This document shows, piece after piece, positions 25,581 through 33,876 of a DNA stretch of 64,000 bases. The first letter of the stretch is position 1, and the number at the start of each line of letters is the position of its first letter. The notes below the pieces were generated by a model. The model worked only from the letters and a program-made list of their open reading frames with translations. It ran no database searches and was not told the DNA's origin. This DNA comes from JADJRG01 sp964474905. GTDB taxonomy: Bacteria; Myxococcota_A; Polyangia; Nannocystales; Nannocystaceae. The stretch covers positions 62,001-126,000 of the forward strand of contig CAYYUP010000002.1 in NCBI GenBank assembly GCA_964474905.1, read 5' to 3'. The position numbers and the translations under genes were made by a program.

Positions 25581-26162
25581 CTAGGGGGTTTTTGCAACCG
25601 CGGCGGCGGCGGTTTTGGTCGCGGCCTCTTGCTCTTCGATGAGCGCGCCGTAACGCCGGAGGTAGAGCATAAAGAGCATCACGCCAGCGACCAAGGCGAC
25701 ATCGGCGACGTTGAAGGCCGGCCAGCGCTTGCCCGGCCAGTAATAAAAGACCATGAAGTCGACGACGCCGTGCTTCTGGAAGTCGATGCGAAAGAATCGA
25801 TCGTGGAGGTTGCCCAGGGCGCCGCCGATGATCAGCGCGACCGCGAAGTAGCCGCTGATGAAGCGGGTGGGCAGGGTGAGCGCCAGGCGGGTCATGTAGG
25901 CGACCGCCGCCAGCGTGATCACAATAAAGAAGGTGCGCGACCAGCTAGCGCTGCGCAGAAAGCCGAAGGCCGAGCCCGTATTAAACGCGTAGTCGAGCTG
26001 GAGGAAGCCCTTGGAGATGATCTGCGGGGGCTTGTGCCGGAGGTTTTGCCAGGCCCACTCCTTACTCCACAGATCGAGCGCGAGAACGGCACAGGAGAGG
26101 CCGGCAGTGAGGGCGAGGCGGCCGCCACGGGCTGGCTCTTGGGGGGTCGACGGCACGGTCAT
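25581..26162 (-). CDS. lspA: Lipoprotein signal peptidase II (second copy)
   Basis: The 193-residue paralogue of the lspA gene at 24136. It keeps all signature blocks: DLWSKEWAWQNL, FNTGSAFGFLR, GGALGNLHDRF and FNVADVALVAGV with both catalytic Asp residues. The C-terminal tail (about 175-193) is Ala/Thr/Lys-rich. The two copies are clearly related but diverged in loop regions, so this is not a recent duplication. It is the first gene of the lspA-lgt-lspA operon; TATCCT lies 11 bases before the ATG as a possible -10. Confidence 0.93.
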   Translation of the reverse strand: MTVPSTPQEPARGGRLALTAGLSCAVLALDLWSKEWAWQNLRHKPPQIISKGFLQLDYAFNTGSAFGFLRSASWSRTFFIVITLAAVAYMTRLALTLPTRFISGYFAVALIIGGALGNLHDRFFRIDFQKHGVVDFMVFYYWPGKRWPAFNVADVALVAGVMLFMLYLRRYGALIEEQEAATKTAAAAVAKTP

Positions 26163-26198
26163 GGTGGCAGCGGAGGATAGCTCAGCCCCGGGCGCGGC

Positions 26199-27206
26199 TC
26201 AAACCGTGTCGTTGGCGGCGCTTAGGAGATCGAAGAGCGCAGGGCGGCGGCGTCGGGGCCACTTGTGCTTGGGGCGGGTGAGGGCCCGACGGCCGCGGGA
26301 CACTCGCTGGTCCATCGCCTGACGGGAGAGGCCCTCTAAGGCGATGGGTCGCGCGGCCTGGAGATCTCCGAGTTCGTGGCGTTCGCTGCCCAGGAGGTTT
26401 GCGAGTGCGTTCTCGAGGAGCACTGCTTCGGGGAGGCGCAGCTCGCGGAGGGCGGCGCGCAGGCGTGCCCGCATGCGGACCTCATCGCGGAGGTCGGGCC
26501 CGGCCTGACGGAGTTCCTCGGCCCGCAGCGCGGCATCGCGGGCGAGTGAGACGCTCGCGGTGGCTCGCAGCACCTGGAGCGGGCGGATCGCGGGGTCACG
26601 AAGCTCTGGCTCGTGCAGCAGCGTTTGGACCTCAACCCATGCGATCGCGTCGATGTCGGACTCTTCCCCGCCGAGTTGTTCGTACTCCCCGCCGAGTGCC
26701 ATCACCAGCAGCTGCAGGCGCAGGGCCTCAAAGACCAACAGCTCGGCGAGAACCTGCTGCATCGCCTGGAGCTGCGGATCGTCGCTGCCCTGCTCGCCCT
26801 GCGCGAAGTCGACGATCATGCGTTGGAGCCCGGAGAGCGCCACGCCGCTCTCGCCTTCGCCACCGGTAACCGCGTGCACCCAGGGATCGAGCTCGGGCGG
26901 GATTTCGAGAAAGAGGGCGTCTCGGATGCCGCTGTGAAATTCTTGGAGGTGCGGGAAATCAGGGGATACGACCGCCTGGAGCAGGCTGATACCGCTATCC
27001 CGCGCTTCTAGGGCGTCGCGTGCGACCGCCTCCAAATCGGACTGGACCTCGCGGAGGTCGATGGCAGGGGCGCTCTCGGCGAGGACCGGGAGCGCATTGG
27101 TGACAGCGGACGAGACGGATAAGTTCATGGCGTGGTGATTCGGTTTAACCACCGGATCGCCGACGGCAAGGGGCAGCTTTGCGGAGCTGTGGGCGACCCC
27201 ATTCAC
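26199..27206 (-). CDS. Hypothetical protein, helical
   Basis: A 335-residue, Leu/Ala/Glu-rich, probably all-helical protein with no signal peptide. Several heptad-like stretches (VQSDLEAVARDALEARDSG; MQQVLAELLVFEALRLQLL) suggest coiled-coil or helical-bundle structure, and the C-terminus is basic (RPKHKWPRRRRP). I do not recognise a family. The start is uncertain: GTG at 27206 has GAGG 5 bases upstream, while ATG at 27128 would remove 26 residues but has no visible ribosome-binding site. It precedes the second lspA gene by about 36 bases on the same strand. Confidence 0.65.
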   Translation of the reverse strand: MNGVAHSSAKLPLAVGDPVVKPNHHAMNLSVSSAVTNALPVLAESAPAIDLREVQSDLEAVARDALEARDSGISLLQAVVSPDFPHLQEFHSGIRDALFLEIPPELDPWVHAVTGGEGESGVALSGLQRMIVDFAQGEQGSDDPQLQAMQQVLAELLVFEALRLQLLVMALGGEYEQLGGEESDIDAIAWVEVQTLLHEPELRDPAIRPLQVLRATASVSLARDAALRAEELRQAGPDLRDEVRMRARLRAALRELRLPEAVLLENALANLLGSERHELGDLQAARPIALEGLSRQAMDQRVSRGRRALTRPKHKWPRRRRPALFDLLSAANDTV

Positions 27207-27257
27207 GGCGACCTCGGCGAATGGGAGCGTTCGTTGCCGCGGACAGCGCCGCGGTCT

Positions 27258-27986
27258 TCAGCGGTAGGGGCCCGGGTTATGACGCAGAAGCGCGGTCTCA
27301 AAGCCCTCGAGCTGCTCGGCGATCACTTGTAGATGTCGATCCTTGAGTGCGGCCAGAGCTCGGCGCTCGGCGCCCATCCTGGTCTCGGTCTCCCCCAGAA
27401 GGGCAGCTTCGACGCCGTCGACCGAGAGACCTAGGCCCTTGATCACCGCACGGTCCCCGTCTTCAAGCTCGCGCACCTCGGAGATCCACGCCCAGACCTC
27501 GCGGTCGGCGTCGCTGTCGTTGGCGTCGGAGGCTTCGATCGCCAGTCGAAGAATCCGCGTCGATTCGACCAGCGACGCGAGCCGTCGGCTCAGGTGACCG
27601 GTGGCGAGGGCCGCGTCTTGATCGCCGGCGCGCAGCGTGCGTTGGAGGATCCACTCGGGGATGGGCGAGCGCGCCAGCAGAGGCAGCGTGATCACGGCAG
27701 TGACGGTGGTGATAAAAAAAGCTTCGGCCACGGTGTAGCGGGCGAGAGCCGCGAAGAAGGCCGCCGAAATCAAGGTTGTGGCCGCGATCCAAACCCCGAG
27801 CAGGGCGACTCGGTAGCGAAGGCGCAGGCGGTTGGCGTCGATGCTGGCGAGGCGACGGTGTTGGCGAGCGAGTCGTGCACCCTGGCGGGTCGGCCGATCC
27901 CGTGAGCGAGGCTGAGGCTGTGGGGTCGCCGCGCTTGGCCGCTCCGGAGTTGGCTTTGTCGTCGGGTTAGGTGCTCGCGGGTCCAC
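27258..27986 (-). CDS. Hypothetical membrane protein
   Basis: A protein of about 242 residues with a basic, Pro/Thr/Arg-rich N-terminal region (about 1-55), two adjacent hydrophobic helices (ALLGVWIAATTLISAAFFA and AFFITTVTAVITLPLL, about 62-105), then a long helical cytoplasmic domain with regular Glu/Leu/Ala pattern. The architecture resembles membrane-anchored coiled-coil proteins; no family recognised. The start is uncertain. A TTG at 28076 would overlap the upstream gene by 61 bases; the GTG at 27986 avoids this and is used here. It is probably cotranscribed with the zinc-ribbon gene upstream. Confidence 0.55.
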   Translation of the reverse strand: MDPRAPNPTTKPTPERPSAATPQPQPRSRDRPTRQGARLARQHRRLASIDANRLRLRYRVALLGVWIAATTLISAAFFAALARYTVAEAFFITTVTAVITLPLLARSPIPEWILQRTLRAGDQDAALATGHLSRRLASLVESTRILRLAIEASDANDSDADREVWAWISEVRELEDGDRAVIKGLGLSVDGVEAALLGETETRMGAERRALAALKDRHLQVIAEQLEGFETALLRHNPGPYR

Positions 27987-28015
27987 GTTCTTTGCGGCCC
28001 CTCGCCGCGCTTGGG

Positions 28016-28975
28016 CTAGTTGAGAGGCCTTCCGAAGGCGCTGACTTCGAGGGTCTTTGGCGGCTCGATCACCCAAGTCCCGAGGCGCACCTTAAAGCCG
28101 CTCTGCTCGCCGGGCGCGAGGTTTTTGGTGGTGGCGAAGGTGCTGCTGTAGGCGACGGGATCGCCGGCATCGTTGCGGCCGATGACGAGCACATGGATGA
28201 ATTGGGCGGAGACATCGGTTTGGTTGTGCACGGTACCGACGATCTCGCTGCGGCTGCCGGATTGCGGATTGACGACGTGCTCGCGGACCTCGAGATCGAG
28301 CGGTTCGGAGGCGTAACGAGAGACGCTTGGATCAATGCTGAACTCGGTGCGGGTATACGCAGGCGGTTTGCTCGAGAGCACGAGAATGGTCGTCGACTCG
28401 CCGGGCCGCAGGTAGTCGCGGGTCGCGTAGCCTCGCTCCTCGCCGACCCGGGCGCCGTCCTCGTTGAAGAGGCCGATTGCGACCGAGGGCCTGGCGATCG
28501 CGACCTCGCCGCTATTTTTGTAGGTCACGAGCCAGAAATGACCGCCGATGCTGGTCTTGCCCTTGCTCGTCGCTCCGAGTTCGGCTGTTGGCGGTGTTGG
28601 GGCCGGCATCTCCAAGCGGGTGCTGGGCACCGGTGGTCGGCTGCTGGGCGCGCGCGGGTTGCTTGCTTGCCCGCTCGATACGGGGATCTGAAGGGGTTCG
28701 ACCCCGACGGGGCCGGTCCGCGTAGGCGGGGATCGAGGGCTCATCAGGAGGTAGCCTGCGATACCGCCGGCGAAGACGAGACCGACGATGCCGGCGACGA
28801 GCAGCGCGATCCGGCCCTTGGCGGGCGCGACGACGGTGTGTACGCGGCTCTCGGCCAGGCGCGCGTGCCCGTGATCGACGATGTAGCGGGTGTGGCAGTG
28901 CGAGCAGACAAAAACGTCGGGAGCGACCTTCTCCGCCTCGCTGGACGAGCAGCGGGGGCACGCAATTTCGATCAT
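28016..28975 (-). CDS. Zinc-ribbon, FxLYD-like membrane protein
   Basis: A 319-residue protein with an N-terminal zinc ribbon (CPRCSSSEAEKVAPDVFVC then SHC, two CxxC pairs, about residues 6-29), one membrane helix (IALLVAGIVGLVFAGGIAGYLL, about 58-79), a Pro/Ser-rich linker, and two beta domains outside. The second (EIVGTVHNQTDVSAQFIHVLV with a later LAPGEQSGFKV) fits the FxLYD fold; the first looks like a related copy. Such proteins are common in myxobacteria and of unknown role. ATG at 28975 is chosen over GTG at 28984. Confidence 0.7.
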   Translation of the reverse strand: MIEIACPRCSSSEAEKVAPDVFVCSHCHTRYIVDHGHARLAESRVHTVVAPAKGRIALLVAGIVGLVFAGGIAGYLLMSPRSPPTRTGPVGVEPLQIPVSSGQASNPRAPSSRPPVPSTRLEMPAPTPPTAELGATSKGKTSIGGHFWLVTYKNSGEVAIARPSVAIGLFNEDGARVGEERGYATRDYLRPGESTTILVLSSKPPAYTRTEFSIDPSVSRYASEPLDLEVREHVVNPQSGSRSEIVGTVHNQTDVSAQFIHVLVIGRNDAGDPVAYSSTFATTKNLAPGEQSGFKVRLGTWVIEPPKTLEVSAFGRPLN

Positions 28976-29128
28976 TTTGATCACAGCTACCGAGTGTACG
29001 GGGGTGGTGGGCCGCCAGCAATCAGGAGGGGATCTCTATGACATGCGTTCCTTCCCTTCCCAGGGGCTGATCGTTAGGATTCAGCGTGTCCCGGGCCTGG
29101 ATCGCCCAGGCTCTCGTAAGCGCTCACC

Positions 29129-29791
29129 ATGACCTTCGGCGTCACCGCCACAGCAGCTCGCCAACGTGTCCGCATCTGGATCGCGCGAAGCATCGTCGCC
29201 ATCGCTGTGTTGATGGCCTTCGGTGGTTTCGAGGCGGAGGCGATGGCCGGCGAGGTGCCCTTTGCCCTGCGTCCGTCGACGCGGCCGCTCTTCTTGCTTT
29301 TTGGCGTCGGCTTGACCGCAGGCATCGGTGGTCAGTGCTACGACGGCTACTACTTCGGCGGCAGCCTGTACAACGAGCCCGGTTTTCAGACACTGGGTTG
29401 TGGCGGCGCGCTCAAGCTCTCCCAAGAATTTGGCGCTCACCTCACGGGCACCGGTGTCGGGCCCGCGGTTGGAGTTCTCCTTCAGGAGGAGGTGCTCTCC
29501 TACGGTTACTTTGGCCTGACCGTTGCGCCGAAGTTCAGCTGGGACATCCAAGTGGTCAAGGGCCTCGGTTTTTACGTCTCGCCCAACGTCGCCGTCGGTT
29601 ATCACAGCAGCCGCTGGCAGGGACATCCAACCCTGCGCGGCGGCGATATCCAGGGCGGCGTGACCTTCAAGCTCTCGCTCGGCGACCGGGCGCTTATCTA
29701 CACCCAGGTTCCCCACGTCGACTTTGTCTTTGGCCCGGGTTTTTCGATGGTCCGCTACGACTTCATCGGCGGCGTCGGTGTCAGCTTCTAA
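29129..29791 (+). CDS. Predicted outer-membrane beta-barrel protein
   Basis: A 220-residue protein with a hydrophobic signal (about 19-35) and likely cleavage after Ala-Glu-Ala-Met-Ala. The mature part has alternating polar and hydrophobic strands separated by Gly-rich turns, two Cys (in GGQCYDGYYFGG and TLGCGG), and it ends in Val-Ser-Phe; a terminal Phe is typical of barrel proteins. No family recognised. The next gene overlaps its end by 14 bases and is probably coupled. Confidence 0.65.
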   Translation: MTFGVTATAARQRVRIWIARSIVAIAVLMAFGGFEAEAMAGEVPFALRPSTRPLFLLFGVGLTAGIGGQCYDGYYFGGSLYNEPGFQTLGCGGALKLSQEFGAHLTGTGVGPAVGVLLQEEVLSYGYFGLTVAPKFSWDIQVVKGLGFYVSPNVAVGYHSSRWQGHPTLRGGDIQGGVTFKLSLGDRALIYTQVPHVDFVFGPGFSMVRYDFIGGVGVSF

Positions 29792-30656
29792 GAGTGCAGG
29801 ATTCGCTCGGGTTGCGGTGATCGGCGCAGGCTTCCTTGGCGCCAAGCTAGCGGAGCGCCTCCTAAAAACATCACCTGTCTTTGCGACCACCCGGAGCGGC
29901 ACCCTCGATGCACCTGGCGTTCGCGGTCTAGAGGTTCGCGGTCTAGATGTCATCCGCGACAGCGATACCCGGATTAATGGGGCTTTGGAGGGCGCTGAGG
30001 CCCTGGTGATCTGTATGGCCGCCGGCCGCCAACAGGACCGACGCGCGCTCTATGTCGAGGGCACGCGCCGTATTCTCCATGCATTTTTACCAGGTCCAAT
30101 AGGCATGTCTATTGGGACATGTCGTATTGTCTATATCAGTTCGACCTCGGCGATCGCGGATCTTGATGGTCGCATCGACGAGGACGATCAGCGTTGGCCG
30201 ATGAGTGAGCGCGGACGGGTGCAACGGGAGGCCGAAGAGCTGGTGCGAGCGCGTTCAGAGGCTCGCTCGTGGCCCTGGATGGTGCTGCGTTTGGGCGGTC
30301 TCTACGGGCCAGGGCGCGGCCTTGGCAGGATCTATCGCGAGCATCCCGAGGGGCCATTGCCTGGCGACGGCATGCAAGCGACCAATCTGATCCACCGCGA
30401 CGATGCGATCCAGGCGATCGTCGCTGCGCTACGGGCTGCGCCTGGGATCTCCGCGAGGATCCATGTTTGCGACGACGACCACCGACCCAGGCGTCAGATG
30501 TACGCGTTGCTCGCGGAGTCGATGGGCTGGCCGCCGCCGCGTTGGCAGCAAGCGCCGCAGGGCGCCGAGGCGCGGGGCAAGCGGGTCGTGAGCCGGCGCC
30601 TGCGCGAACTCTTGGGTGTTGAGCTGCGGCATCCGATGCACGTGCTCGGCGAGTGA
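29778..30656 (+). CDS. Atypical SDR, YeeZ-like, with repeat-encoded insertion
   Basis: A 292-residue NAD(P)-binding protein: VAVIGAGFLGAKLAERLL near the N-terminus is a Rossmann loop, RIVYISSTSAI the central strand, and RGRVQREAEELV replaces the usual Tyr-x3-Lys, as in the YeeZ-type atypical SDRs. The region between the TRRIL helix and RIVYISS is longer than normal; it holds LPGPIGMSIGTC, encoded by a DNA hairpin (30096-30115) plus GACATGTC, which matches a repeat seen elsewhere. The start is uncertain: only GTG at 29778 or an upstream TTG are available, both inside the previous gene. Function unknown; adjacent to convergent SDR and acyltransferase genes. Confidence 0.7.
   Translation: MSASKSAGFARVAVIGAGFLGAKLAERLLKTSPVFATTRSGTLDAPGVRGLEVRGLDVIRDSDTRINGALEGAEALVICMAAGRQQDRRALYVEGTRRILHAFLPGPIGMSIGTCRIVYISSTSAIADLDGRIDEDDQRWPMSERGRVQREAEELVRARSEARSWPWMVLRLGGLYGPGRGLGRIYREHPEGPLPGDGMQATNLIHRDDAIQAIVAALRAAPGISARIHVCDDDHRPRRQMYALLAESMGWPPPRWQQAPQGAEARGKRVVSRRLRELLGVELRHPMHVLGE
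30096..30123. repeat. Hairpin plus GACATGTC repeat inside a coding sequence
   Basis: CCAATAG (30096-30102) and CTATTGG (30109-30115) form a perfect 7-bp stem with loop GCATGT, followed directly by GGACATGTC. Read on the minus strand this is GACATGTCCC plus stem-loop, sharing the ten bases GACATGTCCC with the copy after rpoN (59292-59300 region). It falls in frame within the YeeZ-like SDR gene. Confidence 0.5.
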
Positions 30657-30667
30657 AGCAGCTGGGA

Positions 30668-31579
30668 TCAGTCGCCGCGAAAGGCGGTCATCACCGAGTG
30701 GCCGTCGAACCGGTGCTTGAAACCCGTGGCCCTTTGGAAGGCCGAGGAGTCGACGACGATCGGGTACTTGATGTGGGCGACTGCGCCGGGTGGTAAGTGA
30801 GGCAGACCGAAGCGGCCGGAGATGTACGGAAAGAGTGGCTCGGGCACCGCCAGCGGCCGTCGATGGGTGCCGCGACAGAGCACCGAGAGCGGCACTGGCG
30901 GTGGTCCTGCGACGTTGAAAACGCCGTTTAAGCGGCATTCGATGCTGGCGATCAGTGCGTCGGCGGTGTCCTCGTCGTGCATCATCTGGAAGAGCGGATC
31001 GAAGCCCAGGATCATCGGTACGCGGGGACCGGCGAGGAAGTTGGCGAGGGTGCCGCGGCGGAGGGGGCCGAGTGCGTAGACCAGGCGTAAAACTGCGGTC
31101 TTGAGCTTTGGCCAGCGCCAGAGAGCTGCCCCTGCGTGCAGGTCGGCGGCCACCAGATCGGCGAGCTCTGGGAACGTGGTGACGGCGAGGGGGGGCTCGT
31201 CTTCGCTGCGGTAGAGAGGCGCATCGGGGGCGGCGCCGTAGATCGTGTGCCGACCGACGAAGATCGCGTGCTTGACCCCGTGCTCGTGGCAGTGCTCAAA
31301 GACGATCCGTGTGCCCTGGAGGTTGATCCGCAGCCGCTCCTGGCGAGATCCCGAGAAGTGGGTGATCGTCGCCATGTGGACGACCACCTCGGGCCGCTCC
31401 TTGCGGAAGACATCGGTGGCGGGTCGCTTGCGTACGTCGGCCTTGTAGACGCGGATGCCCTCGGGGGGGTCGGGCCAAGGGCGGCGATCGATGCCGATGA
31501 CCTCATGCCCACGCCCTACCAGGCGCTCGGCCACCAGTCGCGCGTGGGCGCCAGTGATGCCTGTGATTAGGACCTTCAT
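30668..31579 (-). CDS. NAD-dependent epimerase-like protein lacking catalytic Tyr/Lys
   Basis: A 303-residue extended SDR fold with TGITGAHARLVAERL near the N-terminus, VVVHMATITHF in the middle and a VFNVAGPPPVPL substrate-region strand. At the catalytic position where Y-x3-K is expected (before a conserved AAE/AAD helix) it reads PELADLVAAD, so both Tyr and Lys are missing, and the catalytic Ser stretch reads VGRHTIYG. It probably binds NAD(P) without normal dehydrogenase activity. Its start overlaps the acyltransferase gene stop by 4 bases (ATGA), which links it to lipid metabolism. Confidence 0.78.
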   Translation of the reverse strand: MKVLITGITGAHARLVAERLVGRGHEVIGIDRRPWPDPPEGIRVYKADVRKRPATDVFRKERPEVVVHMATITHFSGSRQERLRINLQGTRIVFEHCHEHGVKHAIFVGRHTIYGAAPDAPLYRSEDEPPLAVTTFPELADLVAADLHAGAALWRWPKLKTAVLRLVYALGPLRRGTLANFLAGPRVPMILGFDPLFQMMHDEDTADALIASIECRLNGVFNVAGPPPVPLSVLCRGTHRRPLAVPEPLFPYISGRFGLPHLPPGAVAHIKYPIVVDSSAFQRATGFKHRFDGHSVMTAFRGD

Positions 31580-32421
31580 GGGCGCTCTCCTAGGCTGTCG
31601 TAGGGTAGGCCCGCGCGGCGTTGTCCGTGGAGGGCGCAGCCGTATTTGATCAGGCGATTGATCTCGAATTTTACCTGCTCGACGTAGCCCTCGATCACGT
31701 GGTCGGCCTCGTTGCCGGTGCCCTCAAAGATGAGAGGTTTGCCGTAGTGGATCTCGCAGGGCAGGGGCAGGGGCACGGGCAGCAGGTAGGGGGGCACCGG
31801 CCAGTAGGGCGCGCCGACTAGTTTGGCCAGCCGATTTGCGTGATAGATCGAGGGCAGCGCCTCTTCTCCGCCGATGAACGCAGTCGGGATGATCGGCGAC
31901 TTGGTCTGCAGGGCGATGCGCATGAAGCCGGTGCCGAAGCGGACCAGCTGGTAGCGGTCTTTGTAGAGCTTGCCGGTGCCGCGAGCCCCCTCGGGGAAGA
32001 CCATCAGGATCCGGTCGTCGCGGAGCAGGCGGATCGCGTGCTCGGGCAGCCCGGGTAGTTGGCCGACCCGCGAGAACCAGTGGGAGACAAAGGGCCAGGT
32101 CTGGGCAAATTTTTCGACCATGCCGTGGGCGAGACGCGGCGGCTTGCCCTCAAAAAAAAGCGACGCGAGCAGCATGCCGCCATCGGTGGGCACGCCACCG
32201 GAGTGGTTGCTGACGAGCATCGCCCGGCCGGTGTGCGGCACGTTTTCGATGCCAAAGCAGTGGACCCGAAAGTAGTGCTTGTAGAAGACCTCGAGCAGCG
32301 AGAAGAAGACCCCCAGGTGGGCCTTCGAGATCCCAAAGGGATCCATGCCGTAGGTATCAAAGGGCAGATCTAGACGACCCAGGCGCTCGGCGACATCCCG
32401 GCTGATCACCTTCTTTGGCAT
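31576..32421 (-). CDS. Lysophospholipid/DGAT-like acyltransferase
   Basis: A 281-residue acyltransferase with NHSGGVPTDG (about 72-81), the variant HX6D block I seen in the DGAT-like branch of the family, and FPEGARGTG (about 143-151) as block III. PYLLPVPLPLPCEIHYGKP near the C-terminus is typical of that branch. It would transfer acyl chains to a lysolipid or diacylglycerol at the membrane. It is coupled to the SDR-like gene by a 4-base overlap. Distinct from the PlsC protein at 2025. Substrate unknown. Confidence 0.83.
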   Translation of the reverse strand: MPKKVISRDVAERLGRLDLPFDTYGMDPFGISKAHLGVFFSLLEVFYKHYFRVHCFGIENVPHTGRAMLVSNHSGGVPTDGGMLLASLFFEGKPPRLAHGMVEKFAQTWPFVSHWFSRVGQLPGLPEHAIRLLRDDRILMVFPEGARGTGKLYKDRYQLVRFGTGFMRIALQTKSPIIPTAFIGGEEALPSIYHANRLAKLVGAPYWPVPPYLLPVPLPLPCEIHYGKPLIFEGTGNEADHVIEGYVEQVKFEINRLIKYGCALHGQRRAGLPYDSLGERP

Positions 32422-32512
32422 CGCCGCGAGTCTACCTCAGCGTCTGCAGACACTCGAGCCTTCTCGGCGACGATGCTGCCCTCAGAGGGCGTTTTGGTGC
32501 GGACCCAGGGGA

Positions 32513-33607
32513 TCAGTCGATGCACTGGATCTGGATCAGTGTCGGCCCGGGCCCGTGGGTCTTGAGGATATCTTTGTTCTGCCAGAACACGGGCTTGGCG
32601 ATGCCGTACTCGGAGAGCTTGCCCAGGTTGATGCGGAGATCCCCAGGAATATCCAGGTCGGGGTCGGCGCAGGGGAAGCCAGAGCCGTTTGTCGGTTTGC
32701 CGATATTTGTATTGGCGTTGAAGGACTTGGCCTTGGCGGTGGGGCTGCCGAGCTTGAGCTTGCAGAAGATGTCGGCGTCGCCCTGTTGGCAGCCGGCCTC
32801 GTCGTCCCAGGTGCAGCTTCCTCCGCACAGGAGCTGGGTCACTGTTCCGAAGTTGTAGGTGCAGTTTTCGTTGCAGGTGACGTTGGCGAAGGGCGGCGAT
32901 GTATCGCAGCGCTCACCCTCGTTCTTTTGCACGATGTCGTCGCCGCAGCGGGGGCCGAGCTTTTTACAGCCTGGGGCACAGCCGCCGTAGTCGTCGATGT
33001 TTTGGCCGTCGTCGCAGACCTCGCCGCCGGCCTGGTAGACGTGGCCATCGCCGCACTTTGCGACCTCGCAGAGGTTGGTGCAGGCATCGTCGCTGTCATC
33101 GTTGCCGTCGTCGCAGGCCTCGAAGCCGGCGTAGACGAAGCCATCGCCGCACTTTGCGTCCTCGCAGAGGGAGGTGCACACGTCGGAGTCGTCCAGGTTG
33201 CCGTCGTCGCATTGCTCGACACCCTTGTAGACGATTCCGTCGCCGCAAGCCGGCAGCAGGCAGGCGTTGGTGCAGTCGTCGGTGTCGTCATCGTTGCCGT
33301 CATCGCACTCCTCGTTACCTTCGACCTCGCCGTCACCGCAGACGCTGCTGGAGGTCGTCGAACTCGAGGAGTCGGTGGCGTCGGAGTCGGTGGCGTCGGT
33401 GGTCGAGGAGCTCGACGATGAGGACGAAGACGAAGAAATCGTCGACACACCGGTGACGGTGGACACCCCCACGGTGCCGTCACTGCCGCTCGAAGAGCTG
33501 CCGGTGGTTGTCAAGACGATATCGTCAGTGTCGCCATTTCGCGGGCCGCAAGCGGCGGCCAACGTGAGGGCGATCAAGAGCGAATAGCTGCTGCGGGCGT
33601 GGTGCAT
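32513..33607 (-). CDS. Lipoprotein with myxobacterial Cys-rich repeats (DUF4215)
   Basis: A 364-residue lipoprotein: signal peptide with lipobox Ala-Ala-Ala-Cys (about 17-20), a Ser/Thr/Asp linker (about 30-88) with an 11-Ser run, then about four repeats of the form CGDG(x)n(E)xCDDGN(x)nDxCTxxC, the myxobacterial cysteine-rich repeat, and a C-terminal domain of about 110 residues. The cysteines probably pair in disulfides outside the cell. Related repeats appear in myxobacterial surface proteins. ATG at 33607 is preferred because the signal starts there. The AT-rich stretch upstream (33655-33790) should hold its promoter. Function unknown. Confidence 0.85.
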   Translation of the reverse strand: MHHARSSYSLLIALTLAAACGPRNGDTDDIVLTTTGSSSSGSDGTVGVSTVTGVSTISSSSSSSSSSSTTDATDSDATDSSSSTTSSSVCGDGEVEGNEECDDGNDDDTDDCTNACLLPACGDGIVYKGVEQCDDGNLDDSDVCTSLCEDAKCGDGFVYAGFEACDDGNDDSDDACTNLCEVAKCGDGHVYQAGGEVCDDGQNIDDYGGCAPGCKKLGPRCGDDIVQKNEGERCDTSPPFANVTCNENCTYNFGTVTQLLCGGSCTWDDEAGCQQGDADIFCKLKLGSPTAKAKSFNANTNIGKPTNGSGFPCADPDLDIPGDLRINLGKLSEYGIAKPVFWQNKDILKTHGPGPTLIQIQCID

Positions 33608-33799
33608 GGCTCTCACCGTTGAATGAAGGCGTGTGCCTTGTAGATGCAACGTCGTTGAGCGTTCTTATGCGACCGAGACCCCTTTTGCAAGCAAGTTGAG
33701 CATGCATACACAATTTCCAGTTAGAGAATGATGTTTGGCTTACATGGTTTTCACTGGTTGTTGTTCGAGTTGGGGGTTTAAGTCCTCGCTTCGGGATCC

Positions 33800-33852
33800 A
33801 AAATTGAGAAGCGCCGTCCTCGAGCCCGTGAGGGACTCCAGGAACGGCGCTT
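33800..33852 (-). terminator. Hairpin terminator after sucD
   Basis: Read on the minus strand, AAGCGCCGT (33852-33844) and ACGGCGCTT (33817-33809) make a 9-bp stem extendable by CCT/AGG with one bulged base, followed by CTCAATTTT. A smaller hairpin, GAACGC/GCGTTC at 33854-33871, precedes it right after the sucD stop. It fits a factor-independent terminator for sucCD, although the T tract is short. Confidence 0.6.
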
Positions 33853-33876
33853 AGAACGCGCTTTTGCGTTCAGAGC

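Noticed and set aside
32406..32828. 140-codon minus-strand frame at the end of the Cys-rich lipoprotein gene
   Set aside because: It is an alternative frame of the same strand with Arg/Gln-rich composition; the Cys-repeat frame is clearly the coding one.
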